Part shown: positions 53,149-64,000 of the stretch, in pieces
Position numbering within the stretch: the stretch's first letter is position 1
Layout of the letters: each line of letters starts with the position of its first letter
NCBI GenBank assembly: GCA_037176845.1
Contig: JAYKXP010000022.1
Span: 496,001 to 560,000, forward strand
Direction of reading: 5' to 3'
DNA: 64,000 bases
From: Paramarasmius palmivorus
Taxonomy: Eukaryota > Basidiomycota > Agaricomycetes > Agaricales > Marasmiaceae
Program-made: the position numbers and the translations under genes
Notes under the pieces: model-generated
Seen by the model: the letters and a program-made list of their open reading frames with translations, nothing else
Told to the model about the DNA's origin: nothing
Database searches by the model: none

Positions 53149-54253
53149 TTAGTTTTGGAATGGAACGAAGATTTGGTTAAAGTTATTCTCGTCACAATCC
53201 CAAATTTGAAGCTGGGAAGATACCCAAATCAGCCATTGCCCGGCGCCCACAACATAGAGAAATCTAAAGACATACCTCAGTACCAGGCACCTGCTTCCCA
53301 TCCGTGATATCAAGACATTTGTTATGTCCAACCCATTGAATCGAGCTGCCCGACGGGGTCTTCATCCACTGTTGATTGGTGCTGCCCTCGACGCAAGACC
53401 AAATCTGCACCTTCTGACCGTTTGCGTCGTTGCCGTTGGTGACATCAAGACACTTGGAGCCATCATACGTGGTGATTGGGCCCGACCCAGGAAAGTCTTG
53501 CATAAACCAAGTCTGGTTGCCACCGGGGTAAAGTCCCGTAAAGTTGTTATGGGTGGCGAGAGCGACGGGGGCACCGTCAGCGTTGGAGGTGGCTACCATG
53601 ACTGGTCGCTCGGCGGTGGCTGAAATAGGAGTCAATTTCGCAAAAGTGTGGATTAGGCTGCGGACACATACACCCGGGTATAAAACCAGCTTCGACGTAG
53701 ACAGAATGAGCCGTTCCTTGAGCTGTAACACCAAAGAACCGTTGGTTGGTGTTACGGCCGTCGCATTCCCAAATCTGAAGTTGGTTGCCGTTCGTCTTGG
53801 ACCCATCGGTGAGATCGATACATTTGGTTGAATTGACCGACATAAAAGTGTTGTCAGTCGTTAAGATCCATTGTTGATTGGTGTTAAGGGAATCGCAGGT
53901 CCAGATTTGGAGTTTCGTTCCGTCGACTTTGTTGCCGTTGGTGACGTCCAAGCACTAGAAGATTGGTTGATGAGTATGATGTTCAATCCGTATGAAGAAA
54001 GGGTTCAAACCTTGTTCCCGAAGACCGCGATAGGCTCAGGGCCCTTTGGGAACCTGTCAGGAAGAGCACTGATGTTCCAAGCTCTGTTGTCATAAGCAGC
54101 GGTACTGCAATCTTGGATCACAACGGGTGCGCCATCTTGATTCCCGGAAGCGACAATGCAATATGCGTTGTCACTCCCAAGTTCGAGCTGGGTAGGAGAT
54201 GCAGCTGCGAGAGCGACAAAGGCCGAGAGAGCGAGGACGCGTCCGTGTATCAT
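53149..54253 (-). CDS. secreted ricin-B-type lectin, paralog L3
   Basis: Minus-strand, four exons, about 305 residues. Signal peptide MIHGRVLALSAFVALAAA. Lectin marks: LQIWTCDSLNTNQQW, LQIWECDGRNTNQRF, QIWSCVEGSTNQQW and LQIWDCDENNFNQIF, so all four Gln-x-Trp motifs are kept. It lacks the QATPGTGDED segment near the N-terminus found in L2 and L4. Closest to L4: both have TAERPVM, NNFTGLYPGGNQTWFMQ and a C-terminus VPFQ plus one residue. L2 and L3 are convergent; L3 and L4 are divergent. A TATAAAAG box on the minus strand (54327-54334) lies about 75 bp upstream of the ATG. Confidence 0.88.
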
Positions 54254-56770
54254 TATTCGAGAGGGTTGCAAGCTGAGAGACTAGTATGAGCAATGAGGAT
54301 AGATTTTTCTGTTCTAGGCTACTGACCTTTTATAAGCTTTGGCACTGTTGGAGGCGTAGGCCTGCGGTGATATCGGATATGCATCAAACAAGCGCGGAGC
54401 TGAAACTGAGCAAGGAACATTCTTACCTGGATGTCTTCACCGTCATCATCGCAGCCCGGAGACGTCCCAAAGCGTCTCAACCACGAGGATATCAAGGGGC
54501 CGCCCGTATCCTTCACACAGTGGGCAGTTTTATCCGAAATATTCATTCGAGTCGGGACTCGGATCTAGTCTGCATGCTGGAAGTTGGAACCCGAGCGGCC
54601 ATTCGAACGGCTTCCTGAACGGCTTGTCCTAAAGATAGTTCAACTGTTCAATGAGCGTCGAGCAGCCGAGCGGCTGTGATGCACGACTGGGGTGGAAATT
54701 CGTCAACACCCGGGATCGTCGTACATACAGTCAGGGAAATGGGTCTAAGAGAAGGAATTGGATGATTGGAATTTGGAAGAGATGATGGACGAGGTCAACC
54801 CTTGGGCAAGCGCCCAAGCTGCGACACGGTCCACGCGTCCACGGACCAGGTTTGGGCTAGGTTTGGACGCGTCATCACTTCTCTAGTTTCTTTCAGTTAT
54901 CCTCGATGTACACGCCAGATTTGTATGGATTCTGTTTCAAGAATGGCGAGCATCACTCTTTGGTCTAGGAGCGAGTATCTTCGATTTTTTTTTTCACCAA
55001 GTAAAGTCGCATATTGGTTCATTCTTCCAGATTGTTCTGTGCAAGCCTGAGCGAAATGACTAACGGTGAGTATTTTGACAGGGATATTCATATAACCGCT
55101 TTGGCTCATGTATATGTCTTGCAGGTTTTTGAGAATTTACTGCAATCGCTTGCTCGGAAAGGTCTACTTAGCCCTGAAGGAATGATTGCCATCGTACGCG
55201 CAAGTCGTGCTTCGGCGTTCAGCGGAACTCTGGAAACAGGATATGTATTGAGCGGCCTTATCCTTATACTTATTTATTCCATCTTGACACCCTAAGGCCT
55301 CGATATGGTTCAAGGGGACTGTGGGGGCATCTACCTAGGCCGTCTTTGTTTTTTTCCGGCAAAAAGCTGACGTGTACGTCGCCGTTTTTGCTTGTACAGT
55401 CACGATGCTGACAGTTTCACAATACTAGCACTCATTTCAAAGCTCACCCAAATCTTGCAAACTCAGAATACCTTTTCCGCTGCTTAATGCTCGTCTACCC
55501 CGTTAAATCGAAGAGCCCTCAAGCTATTCCAGCTGAACAAATTCTTGCCTACCTTCTGTCGTATCAAGCAGCAGAGACATTGCAGAGGCACAAGACCTCT
55601 GTGAAGCTGATATCCCTGCAACAAGGAGGTACACATTCTGGAACCAGAGGTCGCCCTGTCCAGATTTCGTGCCATGTGCGCTCATACGCCACCGGGAATG
55701 TCACGGTACAAGTCAACAACAGTATCCGTCATCGGAGAAGGTTCTCTTCGGGCTATACTTAGTTTCTTTGTTTCTATTCAAACGCATGACAGGTTCCCAC
55801 ATGGGTGTAAAACCTGTCACGCCGTGCTTTCGCCTCCTTCTCGCAATTGGACTTAATCTACATTGAGCCGATTGCTGAGCTCTTGCTATCAAGATCTGGA
55901 GGAAGTACTGTAAGTCCAGCTCCAGCTTCAGATTGTCAACGCTTTAACTTAAAGTCGCGCTATAGAGCGAATAAGACGTGACATGCTTCCGGAATCCCGT
56001 GTACGATGATTGAGGAGGTAAAGGTTGCTATGTACAAGAGCTGCTGTGCAAAGTGCGCCTTGCGCCGAGTAGTTTTCTGAGGAAGCGAAGTTATTATCAA
56101 CAGTGCGTACTCTATTACTATTGACCTCTTACTGCAACGAACTAAAGCTCTACATCTTCTCCATTTCAGACTACCCGACGTTTGGGCTGAAGATGTGGCG
56201 GCATCAGTAGACATATATTAATACTGGTCAATTATTCAGGTGAGCCAGGTGTAAACCTCTCGGGATGCCGATGGCTGACCGTGACACTAGAATCGCTTAG
56301 CGTGTAGAGGTACTTGATGAATCAAAGAGACGTACTGATTATGTGCCTGAAGGTGAGCCCATCACTTGCTAGTGCGGCATGCCTCGGGCTCGTTCCTAGC
56401 CCAGATGTCACCTTTGCTGGTTACCATTCATCTCTATGGTAGCACTCTGGGTTCTGGTCCACTGGTATGAGAAGCAAGCTCTCAGTGCGGGATGTGCGGA
56501 TCCGACCCTTTGACACAACCACTTGAACTTCGGCGGACTTGATTCCCCACTGTGTGAAGAGGAGAATGGTGTTGAGCAGATGTCGGGCCGCACCTTGATC
56601 TTTATCATGGTTTAGAGCGATCGTTACGACTCATTGGCAAAAGAAGTCTCGGGATCCTATTGAAACGGCCTGAGGAAAATTGCTAGGAATGTCCGTAAGT
56701 ATTTCGCTCAATCTCCCTTCATGCTTGTCTGTTCCTTGATTTGATGGAAAGTATCACAGGGCTACGATTC
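54254..56770. other. 2.5 kb region between lectins L3 and L4 with relics
   Basis: Contains the divergent promoters of L3 and L4. Positions 54895-55200 hold a relic of the repeated exon-intron unit (VHARFVWILFQEWRASLFGL, then GTGAGTATTTTGAC...TCTTGCAG). Patches around 55450-55700 match 6470-6760. Around 56100-56370 there are exon-like bits (CTACCCGACGTTTGGGC) I cannot assemble. No intact gene seen. Confidence 0.45.
54327..54334 (-). promoter_or_regulatory. TATA box of lectin L3
   Basis: TATAAAAG on the minus strand about 75 bp upstream of the L3 start. Confidence 0.7.
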
Positions 56771-56778
56771 AGTGCAAG

Positions 56779-56785
56779 TATAAAA
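56779..56785 (+). promoter_or_regulatory. TATA box of lectin L4
   Basis: CAAGTATAAAAAGTC about 90 bp before the L4 ATG. Confidence 0.7.
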
Positions 56786-56870
56786 AGTCAGCTAGGGCAG
56801 AGACATCACTATACAACACCAGCGTTTCAGTTTACGACCACTCCCTTCCACTCGTTTCTAGCCCTGAACA

Positions 56871-58005
56871 ATGATGCACGCACGCGTTCTCGCTCTCTCG
56901 GCATTCGTCGCCCTCGCGGCTGCCTTTCCCTTCCAGCTTCAACTTGGTCAGGCGACTCCCGGGACTGGCGATGAAGATGTATATTGTATTGTCGCCTCAG
57001 AGGACCGAGATGGCGCACCCGTCGCGATCCAAGAGTGCACCACCGCCGCTTATGACAACAGAGCTTGGAACGTCACTGCTCTTCCTGACAGATTTCCAAG
57101 GGGCCCTGAACCTATTGCGATCTTCGGAAACAAGGTTTGAACTCTTTCTTCATTCAGATTCAACCTCATGCTCAGTGGCGAACCCTTTAGTGCTTAGATG
57201 TCACGGGAGGCAACAAAGTCGACGGAACTAAACTCCAAATCTGGACCTGCGATTCCGTTAACCCCAATCAACAATGGATCTTGACGACTGCCAACACTTT
57301 TATGTCTGTCAATTCAACCAAATGTATCGATCTCACCGATGGGTCCAAGACGAATGGCAACCAGCTTCAGATTTGGGAATGCGACGAGCGTAACACTAAC
57401 CAACGGTTCTTTGGTATTACAGCTCAAGGAACGGCTCATACTGTCTACGTCGAGGCTGGTTTTATACCCGGTTGTACGTATTTGCAGCACAATTCACACT
57501 TTTGCAAAATTGACATGTAAATTCCTATTCCCTATTCCAGCCACCGCTGAGCGACCAGTTATGGTAGCCACCTCCAACGCTGATGGTGCCCCCGTCGCTC
57601 TCGCCACCCATAACAACTTTACGGGACTTTACCCCGGTGGCAACCAGACGTGGTTTATGCAAGACTTTCCTTGGTCAGGCCCAATCACCACGTATGACGG
57701 CTCCAAGTGTCTTGATGTCACCAACGGCAACGACGCAAACGGTCAGAAGGTGCAGATTTGGTCTTGCGTCGAGGGAAGCACCAATCAACAGTGGGCGATA
57801 ACCCCGTCCGGTAGCTTGCTCCAATGGGTCGGACATAACAAGTGCCTCGACATCACGGATGGTAAACAGGAGCCTGGTACTGAGGTGTGTCTTTGTGCTT
57901 TGTGGGCAATCTTCATCAAGCCTGATCTGGGTATCTTTCCAGCTCCAAATCTGGGACTGTGATGAGAATAACTTCAACCAAATCTTCGTTCCATTCCAAA
58001 CCTAA
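56871..58005 (+). CDS. secreted ricin-B-type lectin, paralog L4
   Basis: Exons 56871-57134, 57191-57473, 57541-57884 and 57943-58005 give 317 residues. Signal peptide MMHARVLALSAFVALAAA. Lectin marks LQIWTCDSVNPNQQW, LQIWECDERNTNQRF, QIWSCVEGSTNQQW and LQIWDCDENNFNQIF are all present. It is the best-preserved member and the likely functional reference of the set. It is closest to L3, but keeps the N-terminal GQATPGTGDED stretch of L2. Secreted carbohydrate-binding role is inferred from signal peptide and beta-trefoil motifs; it has no enzymatic domain. Confidence 0.9.
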
Positions 58006-58147
58006 GGCCCTTGTGGCCAGCAACGTCGAAACACGCTGCTACTCTCATTATTTATACCCTGTCGTTCTTTCTATAGTAACATTCGTTGAAAATTGCAGTA
58101 TTTCATTTATCTAGCACATCGGAACAGACTGATAATCGTGAACCATG

Positions 58148-58497
58148 TCAACTAACAAGGCGCATGTCAATCCCCGGAGCCAAGCCACCTGCAATCTTGC
58201 TAGCAAATATATCCTCAACTCCTCTACTTAGAGTTGCCTCTGATGCGAACTTTGCAGCGGTAGAGAATGAGGCCGGAATGGCTTTACTGCTGAAGTCTTC
58301 GTCCTGGGAGTCGTGGAGTGCTGAAGAGGTATCGTTAGCTTCAGGACGTCAGTTTAAGCGGAGACTTTCATACCTTGGATCTTCTCGAGTATCCAGTGCG
58401 GTAGTCCCACTGTTTCGTAGGGAGTATCGATGCAACGGAGATCTTCGGCGAATGCCCATTCGAAGACTTGCTGGAACTGGCTGGGAATATGTGAAGT
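58148..58497 (-). CDS. C-terminal exons of an uncharacterised gene
   Basis: Two minus-strand exons (58374-58497 and 58148-58320, with a GTATGAAAG...CCTCTTCAG intron) join in frame: SQFQQVFEWAFAEDLRCIDT, ETVGLPHWILEKIQ, then ALHDSQDEDFSSKAIPASF and a TGA stop. The composition and splice signals look genuine. I could not join it to the coding stretch 58644-59014 without a stop, so upstream exons are unresolved. The family is not recognised. Confidence 0.4.
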
Positions 58498-58643
58498 CTG
58501 GTAGAGCAGGTTTTTGTCAGTTGACAGATGAAAGTGATTATATAGGCGAACAAGTTTACAGTGTGCGGGTTTCCAACACTGAGGTGTAGTGGGACTGTAT
58601 ACATAGATCGTAGAGCATGTTGGGATAAGGATCTCAAGCCTTG

Positions 58644-59014
58644 TCAGGAGAACTGAGAGAGCGCTTCGGCATTGAAGCGTTCCAAAGGCGAGAGAAGCAG
58701 AAACGACCCGTGGTAAGGGTCTTCTGTAGGACCATCGGGGTACAAGTCAGTCGGGTAGAAGTGGGAGGAATCATGGAATAGTGTTGGATCGTTTCTGAAG
58801 GTGAACGCTGTCTGCTCAAGGATGAGTATGAGGAAAGACGAAAAGGACTACAGCGTACCGTAGTTTTTCTTCCTTTGGTAGTTCCAGCAACTCGAAAATG
58901 CTTGCAAACATCTGAAGTTCCCTCGGTGTCCTGGGATTCTTTTTGCACGTCTCTCCATGAAGCCAGCTCCAGACCTGACCGGAAACTCCTTCTCATTAAC
59001 AAGTTTGGGGGCAA
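58644..59014 (-). CDS. uncharacterised coding fragment
   Basis: Minus strand reads CKKNPRTPRELQMFASIFEL, then LELPKEEKLR, an intron GTACGC...ACCTTCAG, and NDPTLFHDSSHFYPTDLYPD followed by FLLLSPLERFNAEALSQFS and a stop at 58644-58646. It looks like real protein but no domain is recognised. It may be the end of one gene or a middle part of the same gene as 58148-58497 with an unseen splice. Confidence 0.35.
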
Positions 59015-61413
59015 TGGTTACATTGTTGTCTCATCCCGCTGTCTAGAAATCGTGATAAGCCAGTGGTCAGCAAGCGCTACAAATTGAGCGTACCAAGATC
59101 CTTATTTGTACCGCTCGGTACGTTCCTTCGATAATCTGAGCGACGATTTGATTCCAAGTCCTTTGAACGCGAAGTTGCAAAATTGTGCTGGGCCGAAATG
59201 ATGGTCAAGACAGGATTGATGACCTAATTCGCGTCTCTTGACCCAACACCATCCGTTCTCTCCCCTTCCGAGCCTCCTTCTAGAACCACGAATCAAAACA
59301 TATGCAGAGGTATGCTCAAGAGGACATTCCGCTCAGCAGCTCGGCCCTCGGGTTTGCTCTTGAATGTCTTTCCGCTCCGGATCGACAACTCCATTCAGTA
59401 GAGGACCAAGTAATCCAAAGTCTGAGAAAGCCGTAGACGTTTGAACGTCCACCCTCGGCACCAGAGGACCCCGAGCCATGCTTGCTGGCCTGAAGCACTC
59501 CGCATACTAGTTTCGCGAACTTCTCAAACGAGGTCAGCGAAAGGCACTACGGTGAGTCTCTTATCCTCGGATGCGTTCCTGGCTCACAACCCACGGGTCA
59601 AAAGGTTATAATCAAAAGGTCACTTCTTTGATTGTCTCAAGCGGGGGTGGCAGTGATCAAGCTCCAAGCCTCTTGAGTGGGTTCATATGATACTCGGTTG
59701 ATAGCCCTTGCAACTGGATGATAGTTCATATGTAAGTTGCTGATTTTTCTGCATCTCAGTCTGTCCCAATTCGCCTGGACAAACATCTTGTGACGTTGAT
59801 TTGATCCTTGCTGAATACGCGGCATTTATTGCTGGCCGGAACCCGTTTTTGAGGGGTCTCTGAGCCGCGAAATTCGTCCGAGTATCTCAGACCGAAACAA
59901 AACTCGCAGATCTTCAGAATACCGTGACAGACGCTAGCAGATATTACCGAAGAGTTGTGCTCAGTACTCGCCATTGCGGCCGCTTCAGAGGAACTTGATC
60001 CTGGAGCCTGAGGCTGGAGATACTCGAGATCTTTTTCGGCCCTGACTTCGTTTTGATGGAGGGGCTTTGTTACGTCTATTGGGGTGGTTGTTGCTGATTG
60101 ACCTGTCTCTCTCATAGCTTAATCGCATGGTCGACACTACCGCCGTGACGTAAGTCGGGAGCAAGAGCACCGACTATTTTTTGAAGAATCTGAGAGACGG
60201 TATCACCAAAGATCGTCGTATTCTTTACACCTCTTGCCTCTTGTTCCGATACTATCGCAGCCCAGATAAATCCGTAATCCCACTTTCGCAACCCAGGAAA
60301 AACCAGGTTCCAATAAAACGACTCTTTTCCCACCGCTAGGCCTCGACTTTTGATCCACATCATCCATCATCAGGAACGATGAAGTCCCATCGTTTAGCTT
60401 CATCCGCTCCACAGCTGGCGCATGCAGAGTTGGAAAGGAACGGCGGACGCTTCGACATGCCTGGAGATAGCTGGAAATTGACTTTGGAAGTGCAAAACCA
60501 CGAGAAAGACCACGAATCCCGAACTTTGCGGATGGAGCCAAAGCAGACGAAAAAATTTTACCGACCATTGGACGTTAATCGATCCCGATAACGGCTTTAG
60601 AAAGCTACAACCGTGACTCAGGGCCGACCATAATGGCCAGCATACGTCACGAGTCTTATATCTGCGATTCTGCTCTCTTGGATCTCTGACTCTGAGGATT
60701 TCGCGCTTGTACAGCAAAGGTTGAGTGTTATCGTAAAATCCTGTGGATTTTCGACAGCCACTGACAGCTTTACTCGTTCCACAGTGTATCAGGCGGGTGC
60801 GCAACTGAATGGTGTCGTATAACAAAATGTGGAGCAACGGAAGGCTTGATTTCTCGGCGAGTCTTGGAAGAAAGGCTTGACCATTCAACGTGAAAGCGGG
60901 AATGGCGGTCGGGTGACGTCACTTGTCCTCTTCAAGAATCTCGGGCTCACTTTTTTACACTATTATTTCTACTTCAGCTAGTCGCATTCACGAAGAATTA
61001 TTGCTCACAAAAAGACTTCCACAATCAAGCTGAGCAGCGTCTGGACTTGGAGGCATTTCCCTTGTTCGGCAAGCGTTCACGAAAGACGCACCCCAGATCA
61101 TTTCATTTGCCAACCTTCCGCGTTTGCCGTCTCATCTCTCTTCCACTTTCCCGGGACCCCACGGGAAAGTAAATTCTCGGCTTTGTGCCGGCGCGTATGC
61201 ATTCTTCCCCATGGCGCACCAACGTCCGCCAAGTCTGATAACATCATCGGACTGAAGTGAGGGGTTTACCGCTATGGAACTTCGCAACAGCTTGGCCTCT
61301 CCATCCGGCGCTTGAGAACGCGTATAAAAGATTCGGTTTACGTGCCAATGTTGCCTTGATCTCTCCCCTTCCTTCTTGTCTTGAGATCGGCACCTTGTGT
61401 TCTCAAGCCGATC
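59015..61413. other. 2.4 kb region without a clear gene
   Basis: Minus-strand frames at 59102-59296 (CLDHHFGPAQFCNFAFKGLG) and near 59400 (VDVQTSTAFSDFGLLGPLLN) look partly coding and may belong to the preceding fragments; frames at 59756-60115 and 60203-60568 are less convincing. The last 400 bp hold the promoter of the transporter, with GCGTATAAAAGATTC at about 61320-61332 as a likely TATA box. Confidence 0.4.
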
Positions 61414-64000
61414 ATGTCCGCCGTCGATAAGAAGAGTTCCACTTCTTCCTTGGATGAGAAACATGCCGCTCAACACTACGAGACGACGCCTCCTACAGGT
61501 GCAACGGGGGAGAAGTCTGTTCAGCGTAAACTCGCCAACCCCCTCGCCGGGCTGACGGATGCGCAAGTAATCGAGATGGCAGACAAGTTTGCTCGTGATA
61601 ACGGAATGGAGGATGCTAGGGACGACATTAGAAAGGGTGCCTTGGTTTCGAAAGATCCCATGCACTTCGAAGGGCTTGATATCCTCACGGAGGAGGATAA
61701 GGAGGCTTTGAGGAGAGAAATCACCCATAAGGTTCGTACCTATCCCTTCAGAGCTTGCGCGTTTGTCTAATATCTCTCTAGTGGCATCTACCTCGCCAAC
61801 TCTGGTTGCTTGTGGTTGCATGTTCCATGGCTGCTGTGGTGCAAGGACAAGACCAGTCATTAATCAACGGTGCCAACTTGTTTTGGCCTCAACAATTCGG
61901 CGTTGGCTCCAATTCTGATCATGACGTTTGGATTCAAGGCCTGGTGTGTGGCCTTCTCTTCTTTGTCTCCTGTCGTCTATCTTCTGACACCTCATCTAGG
62001 TAAACGCTGCTCCGTACTTTGCTTGCGCACTCTTCGCATGCTGGACCACAGACCCTCTGAATCATTACTTGGGACGTAAAGGAACGATTTTGACTACCTT
62101 GGTATTCGCGACTTTCCCTTGTGTTTGGGCTGCATGCACCAACGTGAGTTGCGCTTCGGATCTGCGTCCTTTCCTACTAACTCGGCGAAATAGAGCTGGC
62201 AAAATCTGTTCGCAGCTCGTGTCGTACTCAGTATGGGTATTGGACCGAAGAGCTCGTCAGTAAATGTTTTTATCCCTTATTCGCCTGCCTGACATCGAGT
62301 ATCATAGTACTGTCCCGATTTTCGCTGCCGAGTCTGTACCTCCTGCTATTCGAGGTGGCCTTGTAATGATGGTAAGAGACCCGTTACATGGGAGGTACAC
62401 CTCGCTAACACCCGGCCTTTTCAGTGGCAAATGTGGACTGCATTCGGAAGTATGTTGTTTTCGTGATACAGCAGGGATCGCGTTCTAATAACCGTTTGTC
62501 AAGTCATGATTGGATATGTCTGCAACTTGATGTTCTATCACGTTAAGGACACGGCTAACATTCAAGGTCTCAACTGGCGTCTCATGTTGGGAAGCGGTTG
62601 CGTTCCTCCTCTAATTGTTTTTGCCCAAGTCATATTCGTTCCCGAGGTATGTAACTGTCGAGCGTCCGGACAATGCATTCCTAACACGCTGTATAGTCTC
62701 CTCGTTGGCTGTTGTTGAAAAACCGCCCGAGGGACGCGTACAATTCGCTCCTTCGCCTCCGTCACACTCCTGTGCAAGCTGCTCGAGATCTATTCTACAT
62801 CTCCGTCGCGCTCGAGGCCGAAAAGGCACTTCCTAGTGGCAACAAGTACAAGGATTTGTTCACAAAGCCCCGTGTCCGACGTGCAACTCTTGGAGCCTTC
62901 ATTGTCATGTTCATGCAGCAATTCTGTGGTATCAATGTCATCGCATATTTCTCGTGAGGATTTGATTTATTTGCGGCATAGCATAGTCTAATTATTGCGT
63001 CCTCATAGCTCCCAAATCTTCCGTGATGGTGGTCTCGGTGACTTGAACAGTATCATTGGTTCTTGGGGTTTCGGAATGCTTAACTGGCTCTTCGCATTCC
63101 CCGGTCAGTGGTCTTCAAAGATTAGCTCGCAACCCTGACTAACTTTCATCCTTACCAGGTATGCTTACGATTGACACATTCGGAAGGCGTGCCCTACTCT
63201 TGACCACCTTCCCGGTAATGGGCCTGTGCCTATTCTTCACTGGATCCATGTTCTACATCAACCCCGGGAATCCTACGGACAAGGGCCGAATTGCGGGTAT
63301 CTTGATTGGTATCTACTTGCATTGTGCGTGCCTTTCTAAGTTGAATAGAGCTGTCGTGGTCTAACTATTCGCTTCAACTAGGTATGGCATACTCGCCAGG
63401 CGAAGGACCAGTACCATTCACGGTAAGCGTTGACATTTCCTGTTTCCGGAAGTTTCCTGATTCGCCTTCCTCTTCGTGACAGTACTCTGCCGAAGCGTTT
63501 CCTCTGTATATTCGTCCAGTCGGAATGAGTTTTGCCACTGCTGTACGTCGTCACCTAATATCTGTTCTGCCGTTGTTAACGCTGATCTATCTATAAGGTT
63601 ACCTGGTTCTTCAACGGAGTGCTCGGTTTAACCTGGCCCCCGCTTCGTGAAGCATTTACTATTCAAGGAGCCTTCTACTTCTACGCGACCTGGAATTTCA
63701 TCGGATTCTTGTAAGTCCCCTTACTACCGTTGCCTCAATATCATCCTGATCATTCCCCGTAGCCTGGTCCTCCTGTTTGTACCAGAAACTAAAGAACTCA
63801 GCTTGGAAGAGTTGGACCAAGTATTCGAGGTTCCTACACGACAGCATGCAGCATGGGGCCTCAGGCAAGTCCCTTGGTTTATCAAGGCGAAGATTATGAG
63901 AATGGACGTACCCAAAGAACAACTGTTCGAGGTCGATCCTACGATGGAGAAGACATATGTCGCTGCTGGTACGTGCCGCTCTCGTAATAACACCGAACGA
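61414..64000 (+). CDS. MFS sugar/inositol transporter (3' end outside window)
   Basis: A multi-intron gene that runs off the right edge. A cytosolic N-terminus of about 110 residues (MSAVDKKSSTSSLDEKHAAQ) precedes the first membrane helix. Sugar-porter signatures follow: NHYLGRKGTI (loop 2-3), FVPESPRWLL (after helix 6), FMQQFCGINVIAYFS (helix 7), DTFGRRALL (loop 8-9), SPGEGPVPFTYSAEAFPLYI (helix 10) and VPETKELSLEELDQVF (after helix 12). The order and QQFCGIN motif fit the fungal sugar/inositol/polyol proton symporters of the plasma membrane. A long N-terminus of this type is usual for inositol-transporter-like members; substrate cannot be decided from sequence. The frame continues to the end with a GTACGT donor at about 63970. 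Confidence 0.9.

Noticed and set aside
8795..58005. Lectins as two-chain ricin-like toxins
   Set aside because: Only beta-trefoil lectin motifs are present. There is no ribosome-inactivating catalytic chain in these genes or next to them.
1..64000. CRISPR arrays, bacterial operons, riboswitches
   Set aside because: The sequence is eukaryotic with spliced genes and intron-containing tRNAs; no regularly spaced short repeats of CRISPR type were seen.

Overview
The window is nuclear DNA from a filamentous basidiomycete, most likely an Agaricomycete. Genes are packed with many short introns (about 45-65 bp, mostly GT-AG). tRNA genes carry introns after position 37. The protein families are typical of mushroom-forming fungi: multi-intron P450s, small secreted ricin-B-type lectins, a DUF6589 protein, and a lineage-expanded family whose N-terminus contains FSIAGGQFTNIGRDQ. 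I had no database access, so family names rest on motifs and memory.

Layout. 0-10 kb: an Mss51-like MYND zinc-finger protein (open at the left edge), a secreted hydrophobic protein, a tRNA-Pro, the FSIAGGQF-family gene, a C2H2 zinc-finger gene and lectin L1. 10-16.5 kb: two tRNA-Leu genes interleaved with two apparently intact cytochrome P450 genes on the minus strand. 16.9-28.6 kb: a tandem array of GH76-like (six-hairpin-glycosidase-like), single-pass membrane proteins (copies A, B and D intact, C a truncated pseudogene), with duplicated upstream blocks. 29.7-34.9 kb: a CLIP-170-like microtubule plus-end protein flanked by tRNA-Pro and tRNA-Leu genes, including a head-to-head tRNA-Pro pair. 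37.6-50.2 kb: two more GH76-like copies (E minus, F plus) lie head to head. Between them is a roughly 6.4 kb cassette: a RecQ-like SF2 helicase gene and a DUF6589 gene that converge with only 11 bp between stop codons. 51-58 kb: lectins L2, L3 and L4 with degenerate relics between them. 58-64 kb: weakly coding minus-strand remnants, then an MFS sugar/inositol transporter that runs off the right edge.

The most interesting candidate is the helicase-DUF6589 cassette. Imperfect inverted repeats (36 of 47 positions identical, with a perfect 13-bp core) lie near both ends. A 9-bp direct repeat, GAATGACAA, sits immediately outside both inferred ends, and the right end contains nested palindromes. 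This looks like an autonomous two-gene DNA transposon, or a cassette with shared inverted promoters, that landed between two inverted GH76-like genes.

How it fits together: the window is dominated by local duplication. Five intact GH76-like genes share exon structure, a 12-nt microexon, a transmembrane anchor and a cytosolic PPxY tail. Four lectins fall into two pairs (L1/L2 and L3/L4). A degenerate intron-plus-exon sequence recurs about five times beside these families. The tRNA genes are only of two kinds. P450s, secreted lectins, a surface glycosidase-like family and a sugar transporter suggest an accessory, secretome-rich region; the Mss51-like and CLIP-170-like genes are the conserved housekeeping anchors.
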